Shown here: positions 1 to 9,828 of the stretch, one piece after another
Layout of the letters: every line of letters begins with the position of its first letter
Numbering within the stretch: position 1 is the stretch's first letter
Assembly (NCBI GenBank): GCA_900110595.1
Contig: FOEZ01000020.1
Span: 1-64,000, forward strand
DNA length: 64,000 nucleotides
Direction: 5' to 3'
DNA from: Arthrobacter sp. OV608
GTDB lineage: Bacteria; Actinomycetota; Actinomycetes; Actinomycetales; Micrococcaceae
Program-made: the position numbers and the translations under genes
Notes under the pieces: generated by a model
What the model was told of the DNA's origin: nothing
What the model saw: only the letters and a program-made list of their open reading frames with translations
Databases searched by the model: none

Positions 1-380
1 GGCTACCGCAACCCTGCCAATTACAAAGCGGTTATTCTCTTGAGAAGTGCCGTCCTGACGGCGGCATGACACTTATCTCAGGGACCCGTTCCCCCGCGAA
101 CCGCGAAGAGCCCACTTAGTTCGGTGCGGACCTCCCGGTCGATGCCCACGGCACTGCGTTTAAGATGGCCTCGCCCCGAGCGTTTGGAGTGGTTCCGGGC
201 TTTTGCTACCTAGGTAATCCGGTTGGCGCGCGTTTCGCTGGCTGTGGCTTGGTCTTGGCTTCCGGGTGCAAGCGGCGGTCCAGGTTCTTGGCGCAGTGAC
301 CGGTGTGGACGCTGCCGCAGCTCGTTCTCGTGACGTTCGACATCATCAAATTTGTAAACAGCCGGCCCCGATACCGGCAA
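1..380. other. No gene recognised at left edge
   Basis: No reading frame in this stretch resembles a known protein on either strand. The short open frames overlap each other and lack ribosome binding sites. The only structure seen is the terminator that begins at 381. Confidence 0.5.
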
Positions 381-425
381 GAAAAGCGAAAACGCTGGCC
401 GGGACCATCAAGTCCCCGGCCAGCG
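381..425 (-). terminator. Rho-independent terminator of the MDR/ALDH operon
   Basis: Read on the minus strand, a GC-rich stem (arms 412-425 and 393-405, one bulged base, loop CATCAA on the plus strand) is followed by a T-rich run formed by the A-rich bases 381-392. It lies just after the stop codon of the minus-strand reductase at 454, where transcription of that operon should end. Confidence 0.8.
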
Positions 426-453
426 CCTCCAAATGTTTTCACTTCTGTGTACT

Positions 454-1602
454 TTAACCGGAAGTCATGTAACCGTCGGGAACGACGACAATCTTGCCGA
501 TATGGGTTCTCTTCAGCATGGTCTCCTGGGCGTTAGGGAGCTTTGAGAGCGGAAAGACTTCCTCCACGAGAGGCTTGATTTTTCCCTCCTCTATGAGACC
601 GACGAGACGCGCGAACGTCTCGGGCGTCGGGTTCGTGATCCCGTGCAACTCCAGATCTTTGTAGATAAGCTCCCGGAGGTCGATACGGCTCACCGGTCCA
701 CCGATGGCTCCCGCTGTCGCGTATCGCCCCCCGCGCCGAAGCATGAGGAGCAAACTCTCGAACATACTGCCCCCGACAACATCGATAACAACGTCGGCAC
801 CACGTTCACCGATGACATCTGCAACGGCAGCCACTAAGTCCGGTTCCTGCCTAGAGACAAATCCGTCGACGCCGAGTTCCCGCAGCCGTGCCTCTTTCCC
901 AGCACTCGCAATTGCGATAACACGGGCGCCACGTGCCTGCGCCAGCTGGATAGTTGCCGTGCCCACCCCGCCGGCTGCGCCAGTGACGACGACTGTCTCG
1001 CCATCGCCCAGTTCGGTCCGGGCCAGCATCTCCTCGGCAGTGTCGTAAGAGCAGGGGAAAGTTGCGAGCTCAGCGTCGCTGAGGTCTGTGCTCACGTGAT
1101 GGGCGTTCACAGATGGCACATGCACATACTCCGCGAATCCTCCGTCCCGGTCACCACCCAGGTATTCAACAATCTGTGCACGGCGAGGAAGCTTCGGATC
1201 ACGAACAGACGGATCGACGACGATTCGGGTACCGATCCGGCTTTCATCCACTCCATCCCCGACCGCTACGATCGTTCCAGCCACCGAAGCCCCCTGAACG
1301 CGGGGAAACGACATTTTCGCGCTATTCCACGTCGCACCGGCACCGTCGTCGCGCCCCGACCGCCCAAGCTCTTCTGAGACGGACTCCTCTACGACTCGGT
1401 CGTACCATCCCGTGCGTGTGTTGATTTCGGTATTGTTGAGCGCACACGCACCGACCTTGACCAGCACCTCTCCCGGCCCCGCCACAGGGGTCGGAACATC
1501 AGTCCGGTACACCAGCTGGTCGAGCCCACCATGGCCGACGAGCTGGACCGCAGCCATCTTTGTGGGAATGTTCGTAATCGTGGTCACTGATCCCTCTGTC
1601 AT
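454..1602 (-). CDS. MDR-family zinc-independent alcohol dehydrogenase / quinone reductase-like protein
   Basis: This 382-residue protein belongs to the medium-chain dehydrogenase/reductase family. It has an N-terminal GroES-like domain (about residues 18-150) and a C-terminal Rossmann domain with the nucleotide-binding sequence GAAGGVGTATIQLA. The lack of a structural-zinc cysteine cluster points to the quinone reductase/zeta-crystallin branch, using NADPH on a quinone, enone or alcohol substrate. The ATG at 1602 has a GGGAGGA ribosome site about 8 bases upstream, so the long N-terminus before residue 16 is accepted. It starts 19 bases after the aldehyde dehydrogenase stop and shares its operon and the terminator downstream. 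The substrate is unknown; context suggests alcohol or aldehyde breakdown. Confidence 0.82.
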   Translation of the reverse strand: MTEGSVTTITNIPTKMAAVQLVGHGGLDQLVYRTDVPTPVAGPGEVLVKVGACALNNTEINTRTGWYDRVVEESVSEELGRSGRDDGAGATWNSAKMSFPRVQGASVAGTIVAVGDGVDESRIGTRIVVDPSVRDPKLPRRAQIVEYLGGDRDGGFAEYVHVPSVNAHHVSTDLSDAELATFPCSYDTAEEMLARTELGDGETVVVTGAAGGVGTATIQLAQARGARVIAIASAGKEARLRELGVDGFVSRQEPDLVAAVADVIGERGADVVIDVVGGSMFESLLLMLRRGGRYATAGAIGGPVSRIDLRELIYKDLELHGITNPTPETFARLVGLIEEGKIKPLVEEVFPLSKLPNAQETMLKRTHIGKIVVVPDGYMTSG

Positions 1603-1621
1603 CTCTGAGTCCTCCCGTTTC

Positions 1622-3070
1622 TTAAAGGTCGAGCCCCGGCTTGACCATTACGTGCTTAAGCTGGGAGTACTCGTCCAGACCGTGCAGTGATAGCTCGCGG
1701 CCGTAACCCGACTCGCCGTATCCGCCGAATGGCATCTCCGACACATTGGGCGTGTGCTGGTTAACCCATACCGTGCCGAAGCGCAGTTCTTTCGTGAAGC
1801 GCAGAGTGCGCGCAAGATTGGTCGTCCACACGCTAGCCGACAGGCCGTAATTGACGTCGTTAGCGAGCTGCAGCATTTCATCATCGCTTTTTGCAGACTG
1901 GATGCTTACGACCGGGCCGAACACTTCGCTCTGAACGATCTCATCCGTCTGCTTGACGTCTACAATCACGGTCGGCTCGATGAACCAGCCTGGACGATCT
2001 GCCTGTCGCCCGCCCGTCTTGATCGTGTTGCCGGCTTCGCGTGCGCGTTCGATGAACCCGAGGACGGACTTCAGTTGCTTTTCTGATATCACCGGCCCCA
2101 GTGTCGTGGCAGGATCGGAGGGGTCGCCGAGGACAAGCTCGCTGACTTCCTTGCAGTACGCCTCGACGAATTCCTCGTAGACAGACTCTTCAACGATGAT
2201 GCGGCAAGCAGCCGTGCAATCCTGGCCAGCGCCCGAATACCCGAAAGTCACGAGATCCCTGGCCGTCTTGCGAATTGGACTATCCGCGAACACCAGCACC
2301 GGTGCCTTGCCGCCAAGCTCGAGGCCCACCTTCTTGACGGTCTCCGCGGCCGTTGCTGCCACAAACTTGCCCGTCGAGGTTGCGCCGGTGAAGGCGATCT
2401 TTCGGATTCCGGGGTGCTTGGCCATCGCGGTGCCCGCCGATCCGCTACCCAGGATGAGGTTGATTACGCCTTCAGGAAGGAAGCGGTTGGCGATCTCTAC
2501 CAGCTTGAGGGTACTGAGTGGTGTCACAGTCGCCGGCTTGAGCAGCATAGTGTTCCCGGCTGCGAGCGCCGGCGCGATCTTCCAGGCTCCCATCAGTAGA
2601 GGATAGTTCCAGGGCGTGATGAGTCCAACGACCCCGAGCGGCTCCCGCCGAACCCATGAAGTGCTCTCGTTGTCGTACTCGTCGACGGCGGGCGCCGTCG
2701 AGATGCGGGCAGCACCCGCGAAGAATCGAAGAACGTCCACGACAGTCGGCACCACGAAGTCGCGCACATCTCCGATTGGAAGCCCCACGTTCAGGCTCTC
2801 GATCCGCGCGAACTCGTCGATCTCCTGCTCGACCGCATCAGCGATCTTGAGCAGAACGGCCGCGCGCTCAGCTGGTGAGGTGCTTCCCCAAGTCTTGAAC
2901 GCCTCCGAGGCTCGCTGCACGGCAGCATCGACGTCGGAATCAGACGCTATGGGGAATCTGGCGATCACTTCTCCGGTCGCCGGGTTGAATACCTTCGAAG
3001 CGTCTTCACCGTTCTCATCAGCGAGGTACGTTTCCGCAAAGGCCATAAAGTCCATGCTTTCCAGGGTCAT
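1622..3070 (-). CDS. NAD(P)-dependent aldehyde dehydrogenase
   Basis: A full-length class 3-fold aldehyde dehydrogenase superfamily member of 482 residues that oxidises an aldehyde to the carboxylic acid. The catalytic pair is visible as Glu251 in VGLELGGKAP and Cys285 in GQDCTAAC. The fold motif PWNYPL and the nucleotide-binding FTGATSTGK are also present. It is the first gene of a minus-strand pair with the MDR reductase and is divergent from a GMC alcohol oxidoreductase at 3416, so the three could act in sequence as alcohol to aldehyde to acid. An AGGAG lies about 12 bases before the ATG at 3070. Sequence does not settle the substrate; betaine- or succinate-semialdehyde-like roles cannot be told apart. 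Confidence 0.88.
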   Translation of the reverse strand: MTLESMDFMAFAETYLADENGEDASKVFNPATGEVIARFPIASDSDVDAAVQRASEAFKTWGSTSPAERAAVLLKIADAVEQEIDEFARIESLNVGLPIGDVRDFVVPTVVDVLRFFAGAARISTAPAVDEYDNESTSWVRREPLGVVGLITPWNYPLLMGAWKIAPALAAGNTMLLKPATVTPLSTLKLVEIANRFLPEGVINLILGSGSAGTAMAKHPGIRKIAFTGATSTGKFVAATAAETVKKVGLELGGKAPVLVFADSPIRKTARDLVTFGYSGAGQDCTAACRIIVEESVYEEFVEAYCKEVSELVLGDPSDPATTLGPVISEKQLKSVLGFIERAREAGNTIKTGGRQADRPGWFIEPTVIVDVKQTDEIVQSEVFGPVVSIQSAKSDDEMLQLANDVNYGLSASVWTTNLARTLRFTKELRFGTVWVNQHTPNVSEMPFGGYGESGYGRELSLHGLDEYSQLKHVMVKPGLDL

Positions 3071-3415
3071 TGTCGAGTTGCTCCTCAGTGGTCGTCGTCC
3101 AAGGTTGGGTCACTGTCAAGCTCAATCATCGCGTGCCGCGGTGGGCGCCGCCTCGTATATTTTCTGAAACGAACATAGAAAAGTGAGCCCTGGCACAACT
3201 GTCGACGATGTGCTGGCAACTGACGGGCTTTCTGGGTTGCTCCATCTGGGAACACGGATATCCATCATCTGTCATCGCTCACAAGGTGCCGTCCGTTACT
3301 TCGTAATCTTCCCTAGCCCCTCGCTCTGCCACTTGGGGAAGGATGTTGGCAAGGCACGGATTACACTCGAGCGACGTCGTTCGAACAACGCCAACTACCA
3401 CGTGAGGACAAAACA
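3071..3415. other. Divergent intergenic region between ALDH and GMC genes
   Basis: This 345-base gap carries the promoters of both flanking units, since the genes diverge from it. No further gene is convincing. A near-perfect palindrome at 3375-3390 is listed separately. Confidence 0.5.
3375..3390. promoter_or_regulatory. Palindrome upstream of the GMC gene, candidate operator
   Basis: The 16-mer CGTCGTTCGAACAACG is a dyad with a perfect GTTCGAAC core and a single mismatched pair. Its right end lies 25 bases before the ATG at 3416, a position where a bound repressor would block transcription or early elongation. No regulator gene adjoins it, so the binding protein is unknown. Confidence 0.4.
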
Positions 3416-5098
3416 ATGAAGCTTGACGCTTATGACTACATCATTGTTGGGGGAGGTTCCGCAGGTTGCGTCCTCGCGAACCGTTTGAGCGAAGATCCAG
3501 AAAACCGGGTATTGGTCCTTGAAGCCGGTCACCGATACTCCTCGCTTGATGTCCCCGTGCGAGTGCCCGCAGCATTCCTCTTCCTCATGGGCCACCCCTT
3601 TTATGACTGGCGCACCAAATCCGAGCCGGAGACAGGCCTCAAGGGTCGTCGAATTGACCACTATCACGGCAGGGTCATGGGTGGAAGCAGCTCGATTAAC
3701 GGGATGTTTTATCAGCGCGCCAATCCACTCGTCTACGAGCGTTGGGCCCAAGAGACCGGAACCGAAGAATGGGACTACGCTCACGTACTTCCGTATTTTA
3801 AGCGGATAGAGACGTTCAAGGGCTCGGATCCAACCGGTGCGTACCGCGGTCGATCGGGACCTATTCCAGTCAATCAGCATCATCACAACGGATCACGAAA
3901 CCCGTTGTTCGACGCCCTCTTTGAAGCGGCCAAGCAATCGGGCTACGAACTCGTCAACAATGTGAACGGCTACCGGCAGGAGGGCTTCTCCTCGTTCGAC
4001 TCAAACATCGAGAACGGTGAACGCTACAACGCTGCGCGCACCTATTTTGCCCCGGCGAAGAAGCGCAAAAACCTCGATGTCATCACAGGCGCGCGAGCAA
4101 CGCGGGTGGTCTTCGAAGGGACTCGCGCAGTCGGCGTCGAGTTTGCCACCCGGTTTCGGAAGCGGACCATCGCGAGAGGCGCTGAAGTCATTCTGAGCGG
4201 CGGCGCGTACAACTCGCCACAGCTGCTGCAGCTTTCGGGCGTCGGTAACGCCGCTGAGCTAAGGGAGCACGGCATCGACGTCGTCGCCGACCTGCCTGGC
4301 GTCGGCGAGAACCTGCAGGATCACCTTGAAGCGTTCATCATGTTTGAGTGTAAGCAGCCTGTCTCCAACCAAAGCATCGTCAAAAAGCACACCTACCCGA
4401 TTACAGGTCTCAAGTGGTTGTTCAATAAGAGCGGGCCGGGTGCGTCGAATCACTTCGAGGGCGGCGGCTTCGTCCGCTCCATCCATGACGCTCCGATGCC
4501 GAACCTGATGATGACCATGCTCACGCTCGGCGTGCGGAACGACGGCACCCCCGCAGAGACTCCTCACGCATATCAGATCAACCTCGGTCCGCAACAGCCA
4601 CAGTCGAAGGGGCACATCAAGCTGCGGAACAGCGATCCATTTGAACAACCCGTTGCGACGTTCAATTATCTGTCCACCGAACGTGATCGCAAGGAGTGGA
4701 TTGACGGTGTTCGCACTACACGTGCCCTCATGAATCAGCCCGCCTTCGCAGCATTCAACGGCGGCGAGCTCTCGCCCGGCCCTGAAGTCCAGACGGACGA
4801 GGAGATCCTCGATTGGGTCTCCCAGGATGCTGAGACGACCTACCACCCATGCGGTACCTGCAAGATGGGGAGCGACGACCAGTCCGTCGTTGATCCCCAC
4901 AGCTTCCGAGTACACGGCGTTGAGGGCCTTCGAGTTGTTGATGCATCGGTGATGCCTTCTATCCCGAATGCGAACCTTTATGCGCCGGTCATGATGATCG
5001 CCGAGAAAGCGGCCGACGTCATCCTCAACAAGGATCCGCTCCCCGCTGAGCACGTCGACTTCTACCGGCATGTTGCGGCGGAGGGTCTCAGCCTCTAA
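3416..5098 (+). CDS. GMC-family FAD-dependent alcohol/choline dehydrogenase-like oxidoreductase
   Basis: A 560-residue glucose-methanol-choline oxidoreductase that oxidises an alcohol to an aldehyde with bound FAD. The N-terminal dinucleotide-binding motif is VGGGSAGCVLANRLSE followed by the ribose-binding Glu in VLVLEAG. The GMC signature GGSSSINGMFYQR follows near residue 95. The C-terminal active-site region YHPCGTCKMG (His near residue 478) and the closing VVDASVMPSIPNANLYAP block are intact. GAGGACAAAACA precedes the ATG. Length is normal for choline or polyethylene-glycol dehydrogenases. Its divergent partner is an aldehyde dehydrogenase, which supports sequential oxidation. The true substrate is not determined; choline dehydrogenase is one option, but no betaine genes adjoin it. 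Confidence 0.88.
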   Translation: MKLDAYDYIIVGGGSAGCVLANRLSEDPENRVLVLEAGHRYSSLDVPVRVPAAFLFLMGHPFYDWRTKSEPETGLKGRRIDHYHGRVMGGSSSINGMFYQRANPLVYERWAQETGTEEWDYAHVLPYFKRIETFKGSDPTGAYRGRSGPIPVNQHHHNGSRNPLFDALFEAAKQSGYELVNNVNGYRQEGFSSFDSNIENGERYNAARTYFAPAKKRKNLDVITGARATRVVFEGTRAVGVEFATRFRKRTIARGAEVILSGGAYNSPQLLQLSGVGNAAELREHGIDVVADLPGVGENLQDHLEAFIMFECKQPVSNQSIVKKHTYPITGLKWLFNKSGPGASNHFEGGGFVRSIHDAPMPNLMMTMLTLGVRNDGTPAETPHAYQINLGPQQPQSKGHIKLRNSDPFEQPVATFNYLSTERDRKEWIDGVRTTRALMNQPAFAAFNGGELSPGPEVQTDEEILDWVSQDAETTYHPCGTCKMGSDDQSVVDPHSFRVHGVEGLRVVDASVMPSIPNANLYAPVMMIAEKAADVILNKDPLPAEHVDFYRHVAAEGLSL

Positions 5099-5498
5099 CA
5101 CGAGCATTTGGCCGACCCGCGGGCTTGGGGGCGTCCGCAGCGATCTATCTTATGCGCACGGTGGGCTTGGATCCGAGCCGCCGCTGGTGGCCAATTAGCT
5201 TTGTAAATAGGAGTTCTTCAGCCTTTTCACTATGCCCTGATCGTTAGAACGTTCGTATTCGACGAATCCGTCTCCATACTTGTCCCTGTCGTTTCGGTTC
5301 CAATCCAGTGTTCTGTCGGCGTGGGGGAGCACGGTGGACAACAATTTTCAACTTGACAGGGACTTTTCATGCACAAGAAGTGGGCCAGAGGGCACCATAG
5401 GCTGGCTGACGTCGGGATAGAGATACCAACGCTCCAAGAGTGGGCGAGTTTTGAGGCAGCAGTATCTGCCCCGAGAAAACTGGCATCGGATTTGTTCG
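5099..5498. other. Intergenic region upstream of the MFS transporter
   Basis: No gene is recognised in these 400 bases. A TTGACA hexamer at 5353-5358 could be a -35 element for the transporter, but no good -10 sits at the right distance. A self-complementary GAACGTTC lies near 5248. Neither is strong enough to call a site. Confidence 0.4.
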
Positions 5499-6893
5499 AT
5501 GACTGACTCAGCTGCACCCTCCCGCCTGGTTCCGGCGCTGATTTATGCAGCGCTTTCGACGTCGATCGTGAGTTCGCTCGGCATGTTGCTAGTGCCTGCC
5601 ATCTCTCGTGAGATGAGTGTTTCAGTCAGCAACGCACAGTGGATGCTCACCGTCAACCTGTTGTCTGGAGCGATTTCAACACCAATAATGGGGCGCCTGA
5701 GTGATGGCCCCTACAAGAAGCGGCTTCTTTTAGTCTCTTTGACCGTTATCCTTTTTGGCTCCATGGTGGCGGCCTTGGCACCGAACTTTACGGTATTCCT
5801 CGTTGGTCGGGCCCTTCAGGGATTGACCTACGGGATAGTGCCGGTCACGATTTCCCTTGCCCGCCGCTATGCTCCTGTCGACAAAGTGCAGGTTTCTATC
5901 TCCAGCTTGTCCGTGACAGTCGCAACCGGGCTGGGATTAGGTTACCCCTTGACGGGGGTAATCGCAGGCCTGACGGATTTTCGGATCGCATTCTGGTTTG
6001 CGGTGCTTTTTGTGGTTTCCGCGATCGTGGTCGTCTTCGTTGCAGTTCCGGCTGGACCTGACACGCGTGCCGCACGGTTACCATTCGATTACTGTGGGGC
6101 CGCTTTACTCAGTCTAGGACTGGGCGGACTATTGATCAGTGTTAGCGAGGCACCAACCTGGGGGTGGACGTCTCCGTGGACTATGAGCAGCTTTGCTTTG
6201 GCCGCTCTCTTTCTGTTCCTTTGGGTCAGGACGGGGCTACGGCTGCGGGACCCTCTGATCAACCTACGAGTATTCAGACACGGTGAGGTCTTGCTCGCTA
6301 ATGCCACTGGAACCGGATTAGGCGCCGCACTGTATATTGGCCTCTCAATTTCAAGTCTCGTCGCACAAGCTCCTCTGTCCACAGGGTATGGCATAGCCCT
6401 CCCGGTCTTCTGGGCTGGATTCGTGATGCTGCCGCTCTCCTTGGGAAGCTTCGCGGCCAACCGCCTGGTCCGCTGGCTCTCACGACGAATAAAGCTAGCA
6501 ACGCTTCTGCCGATTGGTGCCGGCATTATGACCGGGGCTGGAATGTTGCTCTGGTTTGCACACGATGAACTCTGGGAGATTCTGGTGGGGATGGTCACTT
6601 TCGGTGTCGGTATGGGGGCCAGTTACGCCGCAATGCCTGCCCTCATCGCCCGAAGCGTGGCCAGGGCGGAAGTGGGAAGCTCCGTGAGCTTCAACCAGGT
6701 CTTACGGTCTGTTGGCGCATCCTTCGGCACCGCCGTTTCCGGTGCTGTGCTCGCGGCGAACATGGCACCTGATCTCCACGCGACCGGGGACGGTATCCGA
6801 GCGACCTTCGCGATCGGGGCGCTCATCTGTATGGCGGTATTCGTGGCGTTACTTGTCCACGCATTCGCCAGTCGTCGTCGCGTTACCGGCTAG
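5499..6893 (+). CDS. MFS transporter, drug:H+ antiporter-like
   Basis: An integral membrane protein of 464 residues with many hydrophobic segments throughout, typical of the major facilitator superfamily and closest in style to the EmrB/QacA (DHA2) group. The motif GRLSDGPYKKRLLLV after the second helix matches the conserved MFS loop 2-3 signature, and a long central hydrophilic loop carries RAARLPFDYCGA as in DHA2 proteins. The ATG at 5499 is preferred over an in-frame TTG at 5451 because the extra N-terminus is hydrophilic and unlike the family. It stands alone, after the alcohol-oxidation set, so it may export or import a compound handled there; the substrate is unknown. Confidence 0.83.
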   Translation: MTDSAAPSRLVPALIYAALSTSIVSSLGMLLVPAISREMSVSVSNAQWMLTVNLLSGAISTPIMGRLSDGPYKKRLLLVSLTVILFGSMVAALAPNFTVFLVGRALQGLTYGIVPVTISLARRYAPVDKVQVSISSLSVTVATGLGLGYPLTGVIAGLTDFRIAFWFAVLFVVSAIVVVFVAVPAGPDTRAARLPFDYCGAALLSLGLGGLLISVSEAPTWGWTSPWTMSSFALAALFLFLWVRTGLRLRDPLINLRVFRHGEVLLANATGTGLGAALYIGLSISSLVAQAPLSTGYGIALPVFWAGFVMLPLSLGSFAANRLVRWLSRRIKLATLLPIGAGIMTGAGMLLWFAHDELWEILVGMVTFGVGMGASYAAMPALIARSVARAEVGSSVSFNQVLRSVGASFGTAVSGAVLAANMAPDLHATGDGIRATFAIGALICMAVFVALLVHAFASRRRVTG

Positions 6894-6959
6894 GACCGTC
6901 GGTCATTTTCCGGCTGACCTGTTGAGGCTGGGCTGGGTAGTCTGCTCTGGTCATACTCG

Positions 6960-8130
6960 CAGCGGAACGTCAGTAACAACTTCGGCTTGGCGGTACTTTA
7001 ATGCCGGTCCAAGACACCCTCCTACAGCAGCGAGAAGCACGATTCCATAGACACGCTATGTTCTTGGGAGGGCCTGCTCCGGCTGATGAATTAAGTGCCC
7101 TTTCGTTCAAGAGCGTTGGTGAGACCAGCTCATTGCAGATGAGCTGGTCGGGGGCCCGACACCGAGGGGTCGGAGGGTCTACTGATGCCGCAGGAAGGCG
7201 ACGGAGGGCTGGAGAAGAGCCGAGGCTGGGCCTATTCGCTTGGTGGGGTTCCAATGCCCGCGGTATGGGCGGGATCCCATACTCGATCCATATGGGGAGG
7301 GAGAAGTTTTGGACCGGCAGGAGAGTGCTCCGTCAGCGATCAGTGGCACAGTCGGGGCAGCGATGGTGAATATCCCGAAGACGCTCCCTCGGACTTCGAC
7401 CGTTGGCGATGTTCCTTCCCTATTCGCTGATGATCACGTGCACCTGGTCTTGGTTGTCGCGTCAGATGGACGGCCTTTGACCACCATCGAACGTTCTGAC
7501 ATTGCGGCGGAAGCACCCACGAGGCGCCCGCAGTCCATCTGGGAAAACTCGAGGGCCGTACGGCCTCGGAGTGGTGGCCCATCAAATGGACGACGGCGTG
7601 GCTCAAGTCCCAGGGACTGCGTCGGTTCGACTCGTCGACGCCGGCTGGTACCTAAGGGGCCTCTGCCTTAAGCGCAGCGGGACAGGATACTGCCACAGCT
7701 CGTTGGGAGCAGCTGCGGTGAAGTCCCGTTCCACCAGGTCGTCGTGGGCCGGCGGCCCGGGTCTGCAGTTCAGGCCGCGTTTCTTCGAGAACACCGACCA
7801 GATGCCGTGGTCCCGGCATAAGCGTTGGACCCTGTTCTGCCCGCTGCGATGCCCTTCTGAAGGAGTTCGTCGGCGATAGCCCGGTACCCGAATGCCGGGT
7901 CGCTGGTGCGACTCAGCATCGTGGTGACACTTATGGCTCGACGCTCTGTTCGGAAACTTTCCAATGTTCGTAGAGGGCGTCCCAGATGATCATGAGTTAT
8001 GGCCCACACCGTCAGGGATAGCGCCACCTTCCCGACGAAGGTCAGCCGAATTCTATGCTTTCGCGAAGATCGCCAAATCCCCGCGGTAGTGGACGTCGGA
8101 AAGATCCATATTGCACACCGGAGTGTCAAG
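6960..8130 (-). pseudogene. Decayed IS3-family transposase (OrfB-type)
   Basis: Two islands of transposase sequence survive on the minus strand. Between about 7900 and 7610 the translation reads FGYRAIADEL, then, after a frame change, RVQRLCRDHGIWSVFSKKRG and HDDLVERDFTAAAPNELW. This is the HTH_21-to-catalytic-core boundary of IS3 transposases. Near 7045-6980 the sequence MESCFSLL, a stop, EGVLDRH matches the conserved region around the catalytic Glu (normally AAMESFFSLLQ). Several frame changes and stops separate them and the central SDRGSQF block is not recognisable, so the element is dead. Clear inverted ends were not found, so the limits are approximate. It separates the MFS gene from the ABC operon. 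Confidence 0.65.
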
Positions 8131-8138
8131 AGTCTTGA
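8126..8138. promoter_or_regulatory. Palindrome TCAAGA-G-TCTTGA upstream of the ABC operon
   Basis: A 13-base perfect dyad with 6-base arms lies 110 bases before the ATG of the binding-protein gene at 8248. It could be an operator for the whole transporter operon. No regulator gene adjoins it. Confidence 0.35.
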
Positions 8139-8247
8139 ACGTTACACAGCGCAAACCCTGAACTAAATGATGACCGTCAAGAGATGGTTGAACCGAGTGG
8201 TTGAGCGTGGATGCGCGCGACCACGGATGACAGTAGGAGAAGGTACC

Positions 8248-9828
8248 ATGCAGGTTTTGAAGCAAGGTCGGACGATAGGAAAGGTACGCCGCGGTAGACG
8301 GCTCGCAGCGGGCTTGATCGCCGCGGCGCTTGGAGTGGCCCTCACCGCGTGCAGCGGCGGCGGCTCCTCGTCAGGTTCGGCGGCGTCCGACACACTCACC
8401 GTCGCACTCCCAATCGATTCGCCCACGAGCTTTGAGCTCACGCAGCAATGTTCGAGCCCAATGTTCCAGCTGGCCTACGAACCGCTAATTCGAATCACGA
8501 AGGACGGCGGCTACGAGCCCGGCATTGCTGCGTCATGGCAGTACTCGAGCGACAACACGGTCTTCACGATGAAGATCCGCGGCGGGGTCAAGTTCGCCGA
8601 CGGAACAGACGTCACGCGTGATTCGGTGCTGAACACGCTGAACTACTACAAGTCGGTGCCCGGGCTCAATGACGGCTACATCAAGCCGTGGAAAATCGCC
8701 GCGGTCGATACGGACTCCATCGCGATCACGTCGCCCGCACCGTTCGCCGGTATGGAGTCGATCCTGTCGGACAGCGGTAACTGCAACAACGGCATGATCA
8801 TCAGCGCTGCTGGGCTCGCCAACCCCGACAAGCTGAAGACCGCGACGTTCGGCGCGGGACCCTATGTCTACGACGCAGCGCAAAGCCAGAACGGCGACCA
8901 CTACACGTACACGCCGAACCCGCTGTACTACGACAAATCGCGCCAGAACTACAAGAAAATCATTTTGCGTGTGATCGCAGACCAGAACACGGCGATGAAC
9001 GCGCTGGCCTCCGGACAGATCCAAGTGAACATGACGGGTGGCGCCCAGCTGGCCGATCAGGCCAAGTCCAAGGGTTTCGACAGCACCGTAGGACGAGTGC
9101 AAGCAACCGCCATTATGCTGTGGGACAGGGCAGGCGAGCTCACCCCCGAACTCGGCGATGTGCGTGTGCGGCGGGCCATGGCACTGGCCTTGGATCGCGA
9201 CTCGATCGCCAAGGCAGTCGGAACCGCGATCGCTTCCCAGGACCAGTTCACCGGCGCCGGTTTCCCCGGCCACGACGACAACCTGCCCTCGAAGTACACC
9301 TACGACGTCGACCAGGCTAAGAAGCTGTTGGCCGACGCCGGTTACCCCGACGGTTTCTCGATGACTCTCGAAGTGAACAGCGACGACCCTGACGCGACCA
9401 TCGCAGTGAACGCCGCAGCGGCGCAACTCGCCAAGATAGGCATCAAGCTGGATCTGAAGTCGCTCCCGAACTCGTCCTTCTTCACGGACTTCGCGGCTAA
9501 GAAGTACTCCGCCGGCGCTGTTTCGTACGGGCTGTACGGCACGCTCCCGAACGAAGCGTACCGGCTGTACAAGCTGCCTTACTCTGCCGTATGGAATCCG
9601 TTCGCTTCGACCGATCCGGATCTCGATAAGGCGTACGACGCACTGAACGCCTCCACAAAAGATACCTTCGAGGCGAATGCGAAGCAGTTCAACGACACGA
9701 TGACGGCCAAGGCTTGGTACATTCCGATCGTGTCGGTTCCCCAATTTATCTACTCCAAGGGCATCGACGTCGGAAAGCGCGATCCCATGGGTCAATTTGC
9801 CATCTCGGCCTGGGCTGCGAAGAAGTAG
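8248..9828 (+). CDS. ABC transporter substrate-binding lipoprotein (oligopeptide/nickel family 5)
   Basis: A solute-binding protein of 526 residues in the DppA/OppA family (SBP_bac_5). The start at 8248 is chosen because AGGAGAAGG lies just upstream and it gives a clean lipoprotein signal: basic N-terminus, hydrophobic stretch, then LTAC with the lipidated Cys at residue 35 followed by GGGSSSGS. The mature body has family features such as YEPLIRIT, KFADGTDVTRDSV and VRRAMALALDRDSIA. It should capture a peptide or similar ligand outside the membrane and deliver it to the permeases encoded downstream. It starts a five-gene unit; the next gene begins after about 108 bases. The ligand is unknown, although the coupled CocE-type hydrolase hints at an ester or amide compound. 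Confidence 0.9.
   Translation: MQVLKQGRTIGKVRRGRRLAAGLIAAALGVALTACSGGGSSSGSAASDTLTVALPIDSPTSFELTQQCSSPMFQLAYEPLIRITKDGGYEPGIAASWQYSSDNTVFTMKIRGGVKFADGTDVTRDSVLNTLNYYKSVPGLNDGYIKPWKIAAVDTDSIAITSPAPFAGMESILSDSGNCNNGMIISAAGLANPDKLKTATFGAGPYVYDAAQSQNGDHYTYTPNPLYYDKSRQNYKKIILRVIADQNTAMNALASGQIQVNMTGGAQLADQAKSKGFDSTVGRVQATAIMLWDRAGELTPELGDVRVRRAMALALDRDSIAKAVGTAIASQDQFTGAGFPGHDDNLPSKYTYDVDQAKKLLADAGYPDGFSMTLEVNSDDPDATIAVNAAAAQLAKIGIKLDLKSLPNSSFFTDFAAKKYSAGAVSYGLYGTLPNEAYRLYKLPYSAVWNPFASTDPDLDKAYDALNASTKDTFEANAKQFNDTMTAKAWYIPIVSVPQFIYSKGIDVGKRDPMGQFAISAWAAKK

Noticed and set aside
4259..5107. Long open frame antisense to the GMC gene
   Set aside because: It mirrors a well-supported gene, has no recognisable motif and is expected from codon bias in high-GC DNA.
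5451..5498. Upstream TTG start for the MFS transporter
   Set aside because: The added 16 residues are hydrophilic and no ribosome site precedes the TTG; ATG at 5499 fits the family start better.
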